Shown here: positions 50,878 to 59,788 of the stretch, piece by piece
Position numbering within the stretch: the first letter of the stretch is position 1
Layout: every line of letters starts with the position of its first letter
Assembly (NCBI RefSeq): GCF_000691145.1
Contig: NZ_ASJC01000010.1
Span: 54,883 to 118,882, forward strand
Reading direction: 5' to 3'
DNA: 64,000 nucleotides
Source: Bacillus altitudinis 41KF2b
Lineage (GTDB): Bacteria > Bacillota > Bacilli > Bacillales > Bacillaceae
Program-made: the position numbers and the translations under genes
The notes under the pieces: generated by a model
Told to the model about the DNA's origin: nothing
Seen by the model: the letters and a program-made list of their open reading frames with translations, nothing else
Databases searched by the model: none

Positions 50878-52620
50878 ATGGGGGTCATAAAACGTTACAT
50901 GGCTTTTGTAACACCGTATAAAAAACAAATTGCATTGACAATGGTGATCGGAATGATTAAGTTCTCGATTCCCTTAACATTGCCTCTGCTTTTAAAGTAT
51001 GTCATTGATGATGTCATTCAAGGCTCTGGATCGGCTGAAGAAAAAACATCCACTCTCTTTATTATTATGGGAATCATGCTTGTATTATTTTTAGTGATGA
51101 GACCGCCTGTTGAGTACTACAGACAATACTATGCGCAGTGGACAGGCAGTAAAGTATTATTTGATATTCGGGAAAAACTGTTCTCGCACATTCAAAAGCT
51201 AAGCCTTCGTTATTACGCCAATACGAGAACAGGGGAAATTATTTCAAGGGTCATCAACGATGTGGAGCAAACAAAGGAATTTGTCATCACAGGGCTTATG
51301 AACATTTGGCTTGATTTGATGACCGTCCTGATTGTGATAGCCATTATGTGTACACTGGATCTTAAACTCACCATTGTGTCTGTCATTATTTTTCCGCTGT
51401 ATGCGTTAGCAGTGAAGTATTTTTACGGACGGCTTCGCAAGCTGACAAAAGAGCGGTCGCAGGCACTGGCTGAGGTGCAAGGGCACCTGCATGAGCGAGT
51501 ACAAGGAATGCCTGTCATTCGCAGCTTTGCGATTGAAGAATACGAACAAGAGAATTTTCACGATGAAAATAAAAATTTCTTAAACAAAGCGATCAATCAT
51601 ACGAATTGGAATGCCAAAACATTCGCCGTCGTCAATACGATCACAGACATTGCGCCGCTGCTCATCATTGCTTTTGCTGGCTATACCGTCATTAACGGGT
51701 CGCTTTCAATCGGGACAATGATTGCCTTTGTCGGCTACATTGACCGGATGTACAACCCGATTCGTCGTCTCATTAACTCATCGACGACGTTAACTCAGTC
51801 AGTAGCATCAATGGATCGTATTTTTGAGTTTATTGATGAACCGTATGAAGTAACAGACAAGCCGAATGCAAAAGAAGCCAATCACTTAAAAGGTGAGGTA
51901 GAATTTAAAGATGTGTCGTTCCGTTACGAACATACACAGGAAGAGATTTTACACAATATCTCCTTGAAAGTAGAAAAAGGTCAAACCGTTGCGCTTGTAG
52001 GAATGAGCGGCGGAGGGAAGTCGACACTCGTCAGCTTAATTCCAAGATTTTATGATGTCACAAGCGGATCACTCGAAATTGACGGCATTGATATTAAAGA
52101 GTACAAGGCAAGAAGCCTCCGGAATCAAGTCGGGATGGTCCTCCAAGATACATTCTTATTCAGTGACACCATTAAAGAAAATATCGCTGTGGGAGACCCG
52201 GAAGCATCCTTTGAGAAAATTGTGTCGGCGGCCAAAGCGGCTAATGCCCATGAGTTCATCATGTCTCTTCCTGAAGGATATGACACGAAAGTAGGAGAAC
52301 GTGGCGTAAAGCTATCAGGCGGTCAAAAACAACGAATTTCAATTGCGAGGGTATTTCTTAAAAATCCACCGCTGCTTATATTAGACGAAGCGACGTCTGC
52401 ACTTGATTTAGAAAGTGAACATTACATTCAAGAAGCGATGCAAAAGCTGGCAAAAGATCGCACAACTTTTATTGTTGCGCACCGTTTATCAACGATCACA
52501 CATGCGGACCTCATTGTGGTCATGGAACAAGGCGAGATTGTGGAAAAAGGAACACATGAAGAATTAATGAACCGAGACAGCCACTATCGCCATCTATTTA
52601 CCATTCAAACATTAAATTAG
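50878..52620 (+). CDS. ygaD: ABC exporter YgaD
   Basis: ABC half-transporter of 580 residues. Six membrane helices (about 15-320) carry [20 protein letters not shown] in the first long loop. The ATPase domain has Walker [10 protein letters not shown] (about 377), LSGGQKQR and Walker [11 protein letters not shown]. It closely resembles multidrug or lipid exporters of the MsbA/LmrA type and matches B. subtilis YgaD in length and place. GGAAGGAG precedes ATG 50878. The substrate is unknown. A terminator follows. Confidence 0.92.
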   Translation: MGVIKRYMAFVTPYKKQIALTMVIGMIKFSIPLTLPLLLKYVIDDVIQGSGSAEEKTSTLFIIMGIMLVLFLVMRPPVEYYRQYYAQWTGSKVLFDIREKLFSHIQKLSLRYYANTRTGEIISRVINDVEQTKEFVITGLMNIWLDLMTVLIVIAIMCTLDLKLTIVSVIIFPLYALAVKYFYGRLRKLTKERSQALAEVQGHLHERVQGMPVIRSFAIEEYEQENFHDENKNFLNKAINHTNWNAKTFAVVNTITDIAPLLIIAFAGYTVINGSLSIGTMIAFVGYIDRMYNPIRRLINSSTTLTQSVASMDRIFEFIDEPYEVTDKPNAKEANHLKGEVEFKDVSFRYEHTQEEILHNISLKVEKGQTVALVGMSGGGKSTLVSLIPRFYDVTSGSLEIDGIDIKEYKARSLRNQVGMVLQDTFLFSDTIKENIAVGDPEASFEKIVSAAKAANAHEFIMSLPEGYDTKVGERGVKLSGGQKQRISIARVFLKNPPLLILDEATSALDLESEHYIQEAMQKLAKDRTTFIVAHRLSTITHADLIVVMEQGEIVEKGTHEELMNRDSHYRHLFTIQTLN

Positions 52621-52623
52621 TAG

Positions 52624-52656
52624 AAGCCTATCCGATTCTAGCGGATAGGCTTTTTT
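52624..52656 (+). terminator. intrinsic terminator
   Basis: AAGCCTATCCG pairs with CGGATAGGCTT around a 7-nt loop, then T residues. It separates ygaD from the oligopeptide permease operon. Confidence 0.9.
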
Positions 52657-52732
52657 ATGCTTGTCAAAAACATGACATATTTCCCAGCTTGTCTCAATAC
52701 AATTTTAAAAAGTATGACGGGGTGGTGAAGAT

Positions 52733-53755
52733 GTGAAAGAACAAGAAGTATTGCTAGATGTCAAACAGCTGTCCATTGCCTTTCAGCAAAAAAAGCAGAG
52801 AGTACCGATCGTCCATGACATCTCATTCTCTATTCAAAAAGGAGAAACCTTAGGTATTGTGGGCGAATCTGGCTGCGGGAAAAGCATCACATCGATGTCT
52901 TTAATGGGGCTGAATCACCAAACAGAAACAACAGGTCACATACAATTTGAAGGTCAAAACCTGCTGTCACTGTCGGAGAAACAATGGCGAGAGGTCAGAG
53001 GGAATGACATCTCAATGATTTTCCAGGAACCCATGACTTCTCTCAATCCACTCATGACCATCGGCAAGCAAATGACAGAAGCCCTTTTCACACATCAGAC
53101 TATCAGCCAAAAAGAAGCAAAAGTGAAGGCGGTAGATTTGCTTCAAACGGTAGGCCTGAAACAAGCAGCGTCATTACTCAAAAAATATCCACATGAACTA
53201 TCGGGCGGCATGCGTCAGCGTGTGATGATTGCGATGGCGATGCTGTGTCACCCAAAGCTCATGATTGCAGATGAACCAACGACTGCACTTGATGTCACCA
53301 TCCAAGCACAAATTCTTCGTTTGCTCAAAAAGTTAAATGAAGAGATGGACACCGCTATTTTATTTATTACTCATGATTTAGGCGTCGTGCGGCAAATATG
53401 CCAGCGTGTCATGATTATGTATGCCGGTCGAATCGTAGAAGAAGGAACCGTTGACCGTATTTTCCAAAAACCTCTCCATCCCTACACGAAAGGTCTTTTC
53501 GCCTCTGTTCCATCATTTAAAGAGAAAAAAGAAAAACTCATGTCTATTGCGGGTCATGTACCTAAGCCAGGAGCTATTCGGTCCGGCTGTCAATTTGCAC
53601 CACGCTGTCCATATCAAATGACGCAATGTCTTGAAAAAGACCCATCTTTACAATCCATTTCACACAATCACCGCGTCGCATGTTTTCTAATGGAAGGAGG
53701 AGAAGACACTGAATCACCCACTCTTGCAAGTGAATCAACTGACGAAGCGTTATGA
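52733..53755 (+). CDS. oligopeptide ABC transporter ATPase, AppD/OppD type
   Basis: ATPase of 340 residues. Walker A GESGCGKSI (about 42), signature LSGGMRQR and Walker B LMIADEPTTALDV are intact. The C-terminal extension has the cysteine-rich SGCQFAPRCPYQMTQC motif (about 285-300) of the OppD/DppD group, which binds an iron-sulfur cluster in some relatives. The start is GTG 52733. It is the first gene of a five-gene unit in the order ATPase-ATPase-binding protein-permease-permease, the same order as appDFABC in B. subtilis. Its end overlaps the next gene by 47 nt. Confidence 0.9.
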   Translation: MKEQEVLLDVKQLSIAFQQKKQRVPIVHDISFSIQKGETLGIVGESGCGKSITSMSLMGLNHQTETTGHIQFEGQNLLSLSEKQWREVRGNDISMIFQEPMTSLNPLMTIGKQMTEALFTHQTISQKEAKVKAVDLLQTVGLKQAASLLKKYPHELSGGMRQRVMIAMAMLCHPKLMIADEPTTALDVTIQAQILRLLKKLNEEMDTAILFITHDLGVVRQICQRVMIMYAGRIVEEGTVDRIFQKPLHPYTKGLFASVPSFKEKKEKLMSIAGHVPKPGAIRSGCQFAPRCPYQMTQCLEKDPSLQSISHNHRVACFLMEGGEDTESPTLASESTDEAL

Positions 53756-54701
53756 CACATCGGCATTTTTTTCTAAACACAAACAGACGACTTTGGCTTT
53801 AAATCAAGTGTCCTTTCACGTGAAAGAAGGAGAGACGCTCGGCATTGTGGGCGAATCTGGCTGCGGGAAATCAACCCTTGGCAAAAGCTTAATGAGATTA
53901 ATTGAACCGACTTCTGGTTCAATCCAAATGAAAGGAAAAGAAGTGATGCTTCTGAAAGAACGAGACATGCGTTCCTTCAGAAAAGACATTCAAATGATCT
54001 TCCAAGATCCATACGCTTCCTTAAATCCACGAATGAAAATCAAAGACATTTTAGAAGAGCCGCTCATTGTTCATAAACATGGAACAAAAGCAGAAAGACA
54101 AAAGCGGGTAAAAGAGATGCTGCACATTGTTGGGTTTGACCCATCTTATGGAGACCGTTATGCGCACCAATTCAGCGGCGGTCAGAGGCAGCGTATTGGA
54201 ATTGCTAGGGCGCTAATTACTCATCCAAGTCTTGTGATTGCCGATGAGCCAGTTTCCGCTTTAGATGTATCGGTTCAAGCGCAAATTTTGAATTTAATGC
54301 TCGAATTGCAAAAGACGCTTTCTCTGACGTACTTGTTTATTTCTCACGATCTAGGCGTTGTCAAGTATATGAGCGACCGAATTGCAGTGATGTACGCTGG
54401 CCGTATTGTAGAAATGGGTCCTGCGGAGGCCGTATTTCACAAGCCGCTTCATCCTTATACATCGCTTCTTCTGACATCCATTCCACATATGGATCACGTG
54501 CTGGAAACGCAAGATGTGTCAGCGGAAGAATCCACTCTGGTGTCAGAAGATGGCTGTCCTTTCTATAAAAGATGTCCAAAGAGGTGGGCGCAATGCTTGC
54601 AAGCTGTTCCGCCTTTGTATGAGGAGGAAACAGGCCATGCAGCTGCGTGCTATTTATATCAAAAGGAGGAACACAATGAAGAAGACATGGTTATTCAGTA
54701 G
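53709..54701 (+). CDS. oligopeptide ABC transporter ATPase, AppF/OppF type, probable CTG start
   Basis: Second ATPase of the importer, 330 residues from CTG 53709. Walker A GESGCGKST, signature FSGGQRQR and Walker B LVIADEPVSALDV are intact, and the C-terminal CPFYKRCPKRWAQC motif is the OppF/DppF cysteine cluster. CTG 53709 is proposed as the start: GGAAGGAGGAG ends about 5 nt before it, and it restores the family-like N-terminus NHPLLQVNQLTKRY. No ATG or GTG exists in frame near there; TTG 53724 is the alternative but lies about 20 nt past the site. It overlaps both neighbours. Confidence 0.85.
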   Translation: MNHPLLQVNQLTKRYDTSAFFSKHKQTTLALNQVSFHVKEGETLGIVGESGCGKSTLGKSLMRLIEPTSGSIQMKGKEVMLLKERDMRSFRKDIQMIFQDPYASLNPRMKIKDILEEPLIVHKHGTKAERQKRVKEMLHIVGFDPSYGDRYAHQFSGGQRQRIGIARALITHPSLVIADEPVSALDVSVQAQILNLMLELQKTLSLTYLFISHDLGVVKYMSDRIAVMYAGRIVEMGPAEAVFHKPLHPYTSLLLTSIPHMDHVLETQDVSAEESTLVSEDGCPFYKRCPKRWAQCLQAVPPLYEEETGHAAACYLYQKEEHNEEDMVIQ

Positions 54702-56262
54702 TTTCATTTTTGTGCTGGCACTTGCGTTATTTTTAGGGGGCTGTTCATCTTCATCAACATCAGAAGAAAAAGCCACAAAAGACACTCTCGTATTCGGTAG
54801 AGGAGGAGACTCTACGTCACTTGATCCGATTACAACAACAGAAGGCGAAACCTTCAAGGTCACAGAGAATATGTTTGAAAAGCTTTTGAATTACGGTGAA
54901 AAAGACACGACCATCCATCCGGGCCTAGCAACAGAATGGGATGTTGCAAAGGACGGAAAATCGTACACGTTCTACTTAAGAGAAGGTGTGAAATTTCACG
55001 ATGGCACAGATTTTAATGCAGAAGCAGTGAAATTCAACTTTGACCGCTGGATGAATGGAGATGCCGAAAAATTTCCTTACTACGGCATGTTTGGCGGCTA
55101 TAAAAAAGATAAAGGGCATGTCATTAAAGACATCATCGTCAAAGGAGAGCATGAAATTGAATTTCAACTCAAACGCCAGCAAGCAACATTTCTGAAAAAC
55201 ATCGCCATGTCACCATTTGGTATCGCTAGTCCTGCAGCAGTTGAAAAAAGCGGTGATTCATTTAGAGAAAACCCAGTTGGCACAGGACCATTTAAGTTTA
55301 AAGAATGGAAGCAAAACGACCGTATTGTCTTAGAAAAGAACGAAAATTACTGGCAAAAAGATAAACCAAAACTGAAACAAATCATCTTCCGCTCTATTCC
55401 TGAAAACTCTGCTCGTTTAAATGCGCTTAAAACAGGCGAAATCGACTTAATGGATGGCGTCAATCCGTCCGATTTAGATGGCATTAAAACAGACAAAGCG
55501 CTCCAGCTGATTGAAAGACCATCCATGAACGTAGGTTATATCGGGCTGACAGTGACTAGAAAGCCGCTTGATAACAAGTTGGTTCGTCAGGCACTCAATT
55601 ATGCAGTTGATAAAGAATCAATCATCGAGTCGTTTTATGGAGGGCTTGCTGAACCAGCAAAAAATCCACTTCCTCCGTCATTAGAAGGCTACAATGACGA
55701 GATTGAGCCATATCCATATGATCCGGAAAAAGCAAAAGAACTATTGAAAGAGGCAGGCTTCCCTGACGGTTTTCGCATCAAGCTTTGGGCAATGCCTGTG
55801 CCGCGTCCATATATGCCAGACGGGATGAAGGTAGCTGAAGTCATTCAGTCAAACTTTGAAAAAGTTGGTGTCAAAGCCGAAATCGTCACATATGATTGGG
55901 CGACTTATTTAGATAAAGCAAGTAAAGGCGAAGCAGATGTGTTCTTATTAGGATGGACAGGGGACAATGGCGATCCTGATAATTTCATCTACACATTATT
56001 AGATAAAGACAGTATTGGCGGTAACAACTATACATTCTTCCAAAACGATAAAATGCATGACATCCTCATTGAAGCGCAGACCAATACGGATCAAAAGAAG
56101 CGAAATGAATTATATCAAGAAGCTCAAGAAATCATTCATGATGAAGCGCCTTGGATCCCATTAGTCCATTCAATTCCAATGCTCGCCGCATCTAAAGATT
56201 TAAAAGGCTACCAGCCGCATCCGACTGGTTCCGAAGCATTGACTGACGTATATTTCGAATAA
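54676..56262 (+). CDS. oligopeptide-binding lipoprotein, AppA/DppE type
   Basis: Lipoprotein of 528 residues. The signal peptide ends in the lipobox FLGGC (Cys about 22), followed by a Ser-rich linker and a class II peptide-binding fold (SBP_bac_5) with GGDSTSLDPITTTEGETF near residue 42, YTFYLREGVKFHDG near 97 and NPVGTGPFKFKEW near 200. ATG 54676 has AAGGAGGA upstream and overlaps the preceding gene by 26 nt. It captures oligopeptides, possibly dipeptides or glutathione, for the two downstream permeases. A strong hairpin just after its stop should favour higher levels of this protein than of the permeases. Confidence 0.9.
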   Translation: MKKTWLFSSFIFVLALALFLGGCSSSSTSEEKATKDTLVFGRGGDSTSLDPITTTEGETFKVTENMFEKLLNYGEKDTTIHPGLATEWDVAKDGKSYTFYLREGVKFHDGTDFNAEAVKFNFDRWMNGDAEKFPYYGMFGGYKKDKGHVIKDIIVKGEHEIEFQLKRQQATFLKNIAMSPFGIASPAAVEKSGDSFRENPVGTGPFKFKEWKQNDRIVLEKNENYWQKDKPKLKQIIFRSIPENSARLNALKTGEIDLMDGVNPSDLDGIKTDKALQLIERPSMNVGYIGLTVTRKPLDNKLVRQALNYAVDKESIIESFYGGLAEPAKNPLPPSLEGYNDEIEPYPYDPEKAKELLKEAGFPDGFRIKLWAMPVPRPYMPDGMKVAEVIQSNFEKVGVKAEIVTYDWATYLDKASKGEADVFLLGWTGDNGDPDNFIYTLLDKDSIGGNNYTFFQNDKMHDILIEAQTNTDQKKRNELYQEAQEIIHDEAPWIPLVHSIPMLAASKDLKGYQPHPTGSEALTDVYFE

Positions 56263-56266
56263 GCAA

Positions 56267-56294
56267 ATAAGGGAGATCGTTCGATCTCCCTTAT
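56267..56294 (+). promoter_or_regulatory. intercistronic hairpin after the binding-protein gene
   Basis: ATAAGGGAGATCG pairs perfectly with CGATCTCCCTTAT across a 2-nt loop, with no T run. Such hairpins protect the 3' end of binding-protein messages and reduce read-through into permease genes. Confidence 0.7.
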
Positions 56295-56323
56295 CCAAAC
56301 AATGAAAAGGCGGTGAAAGCTGT

Positions 56324-57325
56324 TTGTTTGCTTATTGTATGAAGCGAGCAGGAATGCTCATTCCAGTACTGATCGGAATGACCTTAGTTGTATTTTCTAT
56401 TATTCGGTTTATCCCTGGAAATCCGGCGCAGGTCATCTTAGGACAGCGGGCAACGAAAGAAGCAGTAGAGCAATTGACGATTCAGCTTGGTTTAGATCAG
56501 CCGTGGTACGTACAATATGGTCACTACATGCTGGGGCTTTTAAAAGGTGATCTAGGGACTTCCATACGAACAGGAGCGGCTATTGCCCAGGAAATGAAGC
56601 CTTACTTATTCGCTACATTAGAATTGACTTTCTTCGCTATGTTGCTGGCGATTATTGTCGGTGTGAATGCCGGAATCATTAGTGCGTGGTTTAAACATTC
56701 TTTCTTTGATTATGTGGCCATGTTTATTGCGCTCATTGGGGTGTCCATGCCGATTTTCTGGTTAGGCTTAATGGGACAGTGGCTATTCTCGATTGAATTA
56801 GGTATTTTGCCGACTACAGGACGAGAAAACGTCAGAAATCCGGTAGAGTCGATCACCTATATCCATACGCTGGACACGATTTTGCAAGGACGATTTGATC
56901 AATTTTTTGACAGCATCAAGCATTTAATTTTACCAAGTACCGCTCTCGCAACGATTCCTGCTGCGATTATTGCAAGGATTACGAGGGCAAGTATGCTGGA
57001 AGTTCTTCATTCAGATTTTATACGAACAGCAAAAGCAAAAGGGGTACGTTCATTTTTCATCATTTACCAGCATGGGCTGAAAAATGCGCTCATTCCGATT
57101 TTAACGATTATTGGTCTTCAAACAGGTCTCTTGCTAGGCGGAGCCATTTTAACAGAAACGATCTTTGCTTGGCCGGGAATTGGGCGGTATATTTACGATG
57201 CCATTAGCTATCGTGATTATCCTGTCATTCAAACTGGCATTCTTGTTGTTGCGCTCATATTTGTGCTGATCAATTTCATTGTGGATATCTTGTATGCAGT
57301 CATTGATCCGAGGATTAAATACTAG
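56324..57325 (+). CDS. oligopeptide ABC transporter permease, AppB/DppB type
   Basis: Integral membrane permease of 333 residues with six helices. The first is CMKRAGMLIPVLIGMTLVVF; the cytoplasmic EAA loop region SMLEVLHSDFIRTAKAKGVR (about 224-244) couples to the ATPases, and the closing segment IVDILYAVIDPRIKY is typical of DppB-type proteins. The TTG at 56324 is the likely start, with AAGGCGGTGA about 8 nt upstream. It lies 62 nt after the binding protein and 19 nt before the second permease. Confidence 0.88.
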   Translation: MFAYCMKRAGMLIPVLIGMTLVVFSIIRFIPGNPAQVILGQRATKEAVEQLTIQLGLDQPWYVQYGHYMLGLLKGDLGTSIRTGAAIAQEMKPYLFATLELTFFAMLLAIIVGVNAGIISAWFKHSFFDYVAMFIALIGVSMPIFWLGLMGQWLFSIELGILPTTGRENVRNPVESITYIHTLDTILQGRFDQFFDSIKHLILPSTALATIPAAIIARITRASMLEVLHSDFIRTAKAKGVRSFFIIYQHGLKNALIPILTIIGLQTGLLLGGAILTETIFAWPGIGRYIYDAISYRDYPVIQTGILVVALIFVLINFIVDILYAVIDPRIKY

Positions 57326-57343
57326 AGAAGGGAGAGTGACGAC

Positions 57344-58240
57344 ATGGAAGCGCAAAAAGAGCTTCAAGCACCTGAACAAAAGGAAGAACGCTCTCAATCA
57401 CTGATTCTTGAATCGATGAAACTGTTCTTTCAGCACAAGCTGGCGGTCATTGGCACTGTGATTGTCTTTTTATTTCTGATCCTAGCAATCTTTGCACCGC
57501 TCATTGCTCCTTATGGAATCAACGAGCAGTCACTAGGCGAACGATTTAGTGCCCCTTCGGCTGCACATTGGTTTGGTACGGATGATTTCGGGAGAGACAT
57601 ATTTTCTAGAGTCGTGCATGGAGCTCGGATTTCATTATGGGTGGGTTTCTTCTCCGTTCTCGGGTCGGTTATTTTAGGGACATTGCTTGGATTGATGGCA
57701 GGTTACGGCGGCAGATTGCTGGATGCTGTCATCTCAAGACTATTTGATATTTTACTCGCTTTTCCTAGCATTCTATTAGCGATTGCGATCGTTTCCATCT
57801 TAGGCCCTTCCTTACAAAATGCCCTTATTGCCATAGCGATTATTAACGTCCCGACTTTTGGGCGGCTGGTTCGTTCAAAGGTGCTGAGCATTAAGCAAGA
57901 AGAATATGTTTTAGCAGCAAAGGCAGTCGGGATGTCACACCGCCGCATCGTTCTTCGTCACATTCTGCCAAATAGTATGGTGCCGGTGATCGTTCAGGCG
58001 ACGCTTGCGATTGGTACAGCCATTATCGAAGCGGCGGCTTTAGGATTTTTAGGATTAGGTGCACAAGCGCCAAGTCCAGAGTGGGGGAAAATGCTTGCCG
58101 ATGCGAGACCTTATCTCGTACAAGCGCCGTGGACTTTATTTTTCCCGGGGATTGCGATCATGCTGACGGTTCTTGGTTTTAACTTGATGGGAGATGGATT
58201 AAGGGACACCCTTGATCCTAAAATGAAGAAAATAAAATAA
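57344..58240 (+). CDS. oligopeptide ABC transporter permease, AppC/DppC type
   Basis: Second permease, 298 residues. A charged N-terminal stretch (about 1-20) is followed by six helices, the DDFGRDIFSRVVHGARISLWVG-like DppC signature (GTDDFGRDIFSRVVHGAR, about 80), and the EAA loop EEYVLAAKAVGMSHRRIV (about 190). GAAGGGAGAG precedes ATG 57344. It closes the importer operon. Its terminator region now carries the second copy of the terminator-flanked repeat element, and the first hairpin begins within the stop codon. Confidence 0.9.
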   Translation: MEAQKELQAPEQKEERSQSLILESMKLFFQHKLAVIGTVIVFLFLILAIFAPLIAPYGINEQSLGERFSAPSAAHWFGTDDFGRDIFSRVVHGARISLWVGFFSVLGSVILGTLLGLMAGYGGRLLDAVISRLFDILLAFPSILLAIAIVSILGPSLQNALIAIAIINVPTFGRLVRSKVLSIKQEEYVLAAKAVGMSHRRIVLRHILPNSMVPVIVQATLAIGTAIIEAAALGFLGLGAQAPSPEWGKMLADARPYLVQAPWTLFFPGIAIMLTVLGFNLMGDGLRDTLDPKMKKIK

Positions 58241-58460
58241 GACCGATTCTAAGAATCGGTCTCAGCGTGTAGGCAAACCCTCGCATTCGTTGTTAGTCCT
58301 GCGTGCCGGTGCTCACGAATGTCAGATTCGCTCCGCTCCGGTACTCGTCCTTCCTAGACTGCAAGAGTTTTCAACTACGCTGAAATGAAGACAAATGTCT
58401 AAAATAAAGATCATTTTAGCCCTTTGTCAAAAATGTAAGCCCGATTCTAAGAATCGGTCT
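58239..58460. repeat. terminator-flanked structured repeat element, copy 2
   Basis: A core of about 174 nt (58263-58436) is bracketed by a 24-nt direct repeat with one mismatch, at 58239-58262 and 58437-58460. Each repeat contains the perfect hairpin built from CCGATTCT and AGAATCGG. The core starts CAGCGTGTAG (58263) and has the partner TACGCTG (58376-58382). It includes CGAATGTCAGATTCG and an internal AAAAT...ATTTTAGCCC element like copy 1, though the terminator arm is decayed. It is about 80% identical by eye to 22245-22420, whose flanking hairpins are entirely different. It lies between convergent genes. Confidence 0.8.
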
Positions 58461-58467
58461 TTTCTAT

Positions 58468-59541
58468 TTAAGCTTCTTTTTCTTCTGTCTCAATCTCACT
58501 ATCTTTTGGGTGATACGTTTGGAAGCTTGTAATCAAAGTATCTAGATGCTCCAATTCATCACGGTATTCAATAATGCTCGACATCACATTCAGCATATTG
58601 TAATCCAGCAAGTCGTTTTCTTGATTTTGCTGGTGCTGAATAAATGATTTCGTTAATGCTTCAAGACGAAGAGAGCATTCATTCTGAAAATCATCGTCCT
58701 GCGGTTTCATTTTTCCAACAAACTTCATCAAGGTACGTTCATGCCAGTACAGTAAATAATCAATCTCATCTGTTAAGCTCTCTCTGAAATGCTCTGGCAT
58801 CAAATGAATTTCATTTTCTAACTTATGAAGCTTTTTCAGCAAGTACAGCGCTCGATTAGACGTCATGATTGCCTGTCTGAATAAAACAAGCTTTCTAGAT
58901 TTGACATAAGTTGTTTTCTTTAAATAGCTTCGTTCTTCTTTGTATAACAAGTAAATGTGATCTAATTTGATCATGCGTTCTTTTATTTGATCGATGTCAT
59001 CCTTTAAAGTGGAATGATCAGTAGACTGTCTGGAGCTCAGACGGATCCATTTTAAAATCTCCTCCGTATTTTCCATAATGTGATGAACAAGCTTTGTTTC
59101 ATACTTTGGCGGCAGGAAAATCAAATTCACTAAAAATGAAGAAAGTACGCCTAACACCACAGTTGCTGTTCGAATTAAGGCAAAGGAAAGGAAATGATCC
59201 CCTGCACTTTCTAAAATCGCGATGACGGTTACGAGTGCAATCGGAATCGTGTGTTCAATCTTCAGCTTTAAATTAATCGCAATGACCATGACGGCAGTTA
59301 AGCCGATGATGACTGGTCCTGTGCCAAAAAGCAGACCGAACGTAATGGCAAGTGCTGCTCCAATAATATTGGCTTGCACTTGATCAACAATCGTTAAAAA
59401 TGATCGATAAATAGATGGCTGGATAGCAAATACAGCTGCAATTCCCGCGAAGACGGGTGTCGGCAATCCAAGCCATGTTGCCAGGTAAAGCGCGAGTACA
59501 ATGGCAATACCAGTTTTTAAAATACGGGCTCCAAGTTTCAT
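58468..59541 (-). CDS. ygaE: FUSC/aromatic-acid-exporter-like membrane protein YgaE
   Basis: Protein of 357 residues, near the 356 of B. subtilis YgaE. About five or six membrane helices fill residues 5-155 (KTGIAIVLALYLATWLGLP, then AAVFAIQPSIYRSF), followed by a long helical cytoplasmic domain (about 160-345). The N-terminal block is that of the FUSC/ArAE family, whose members export aromatic acids or other anions. ATG 59541 matches the natural start MKLGARILKTG; an upstream frame adds a basic extension. It converges on the oligopeptide operon through the repeat element. Confidence 0.85.
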   Translation of the reverse strand: MKLGARILKTGIAIVLALYLATWLGLPTPVFAGIAAVFAIQPSIYRSFLTIVDQVQANIIGAALAITFGLLFGTGPVIIGLTAVMVIAINLKLKIEHTIPIALVTVIAILESAGDHFLSFALIRTATVVLGVLSSFLVNLIFLPPKYETKLVHHIMENTEEILKWIRLSSRQSTDHSTLKDDIDQIKERMIKLDHIYLLYKEERSYLKKTTYVKSRKLVLFRQAIMTSNRALYLLKKLHKLENEIHLMPEHFRESLTDEIDYLLYWHERTLMKFVGKMKPQDDDFQNECSLRLEALTKSFIQHQQNQENDLLDYNMLNVMSSIIEYRDELEHLDTLITSFQTYHPKDSEIETEEKEA

Positions 59542-59744
59542 TGGTTTTGTCCCTGCATTCCTTTCTTTTCGATAATAGATGACCACTTGTCATATATCAT
59601 AAATATTTTGATGAAACAACTAAGTAATATACAGCGGTCTTCCGAAATATTCAAGTGATTTTTGAAAGTTCATGAAAACATCAAAAGAAGGTATTGAGAA
59701 AAAATGTAACAGATTCACTCGCTTTTGACAATCAAGAGCTGGTA

Positions 59745-59781
59745 AATAAAAAAACAGACGCATGAATTTACGTCTGTTTTT
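59745..59781. terminator. bidirectional intrinsic terminator
   Basis: AAAACAGACG pairs with CGTCTGTTTT across a 10-nt loop, flanked by A and T runs. It ends gsaB on the minus strand. Confidence 0.88.
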
Positions 59782-59788
59782 CTCTTCA

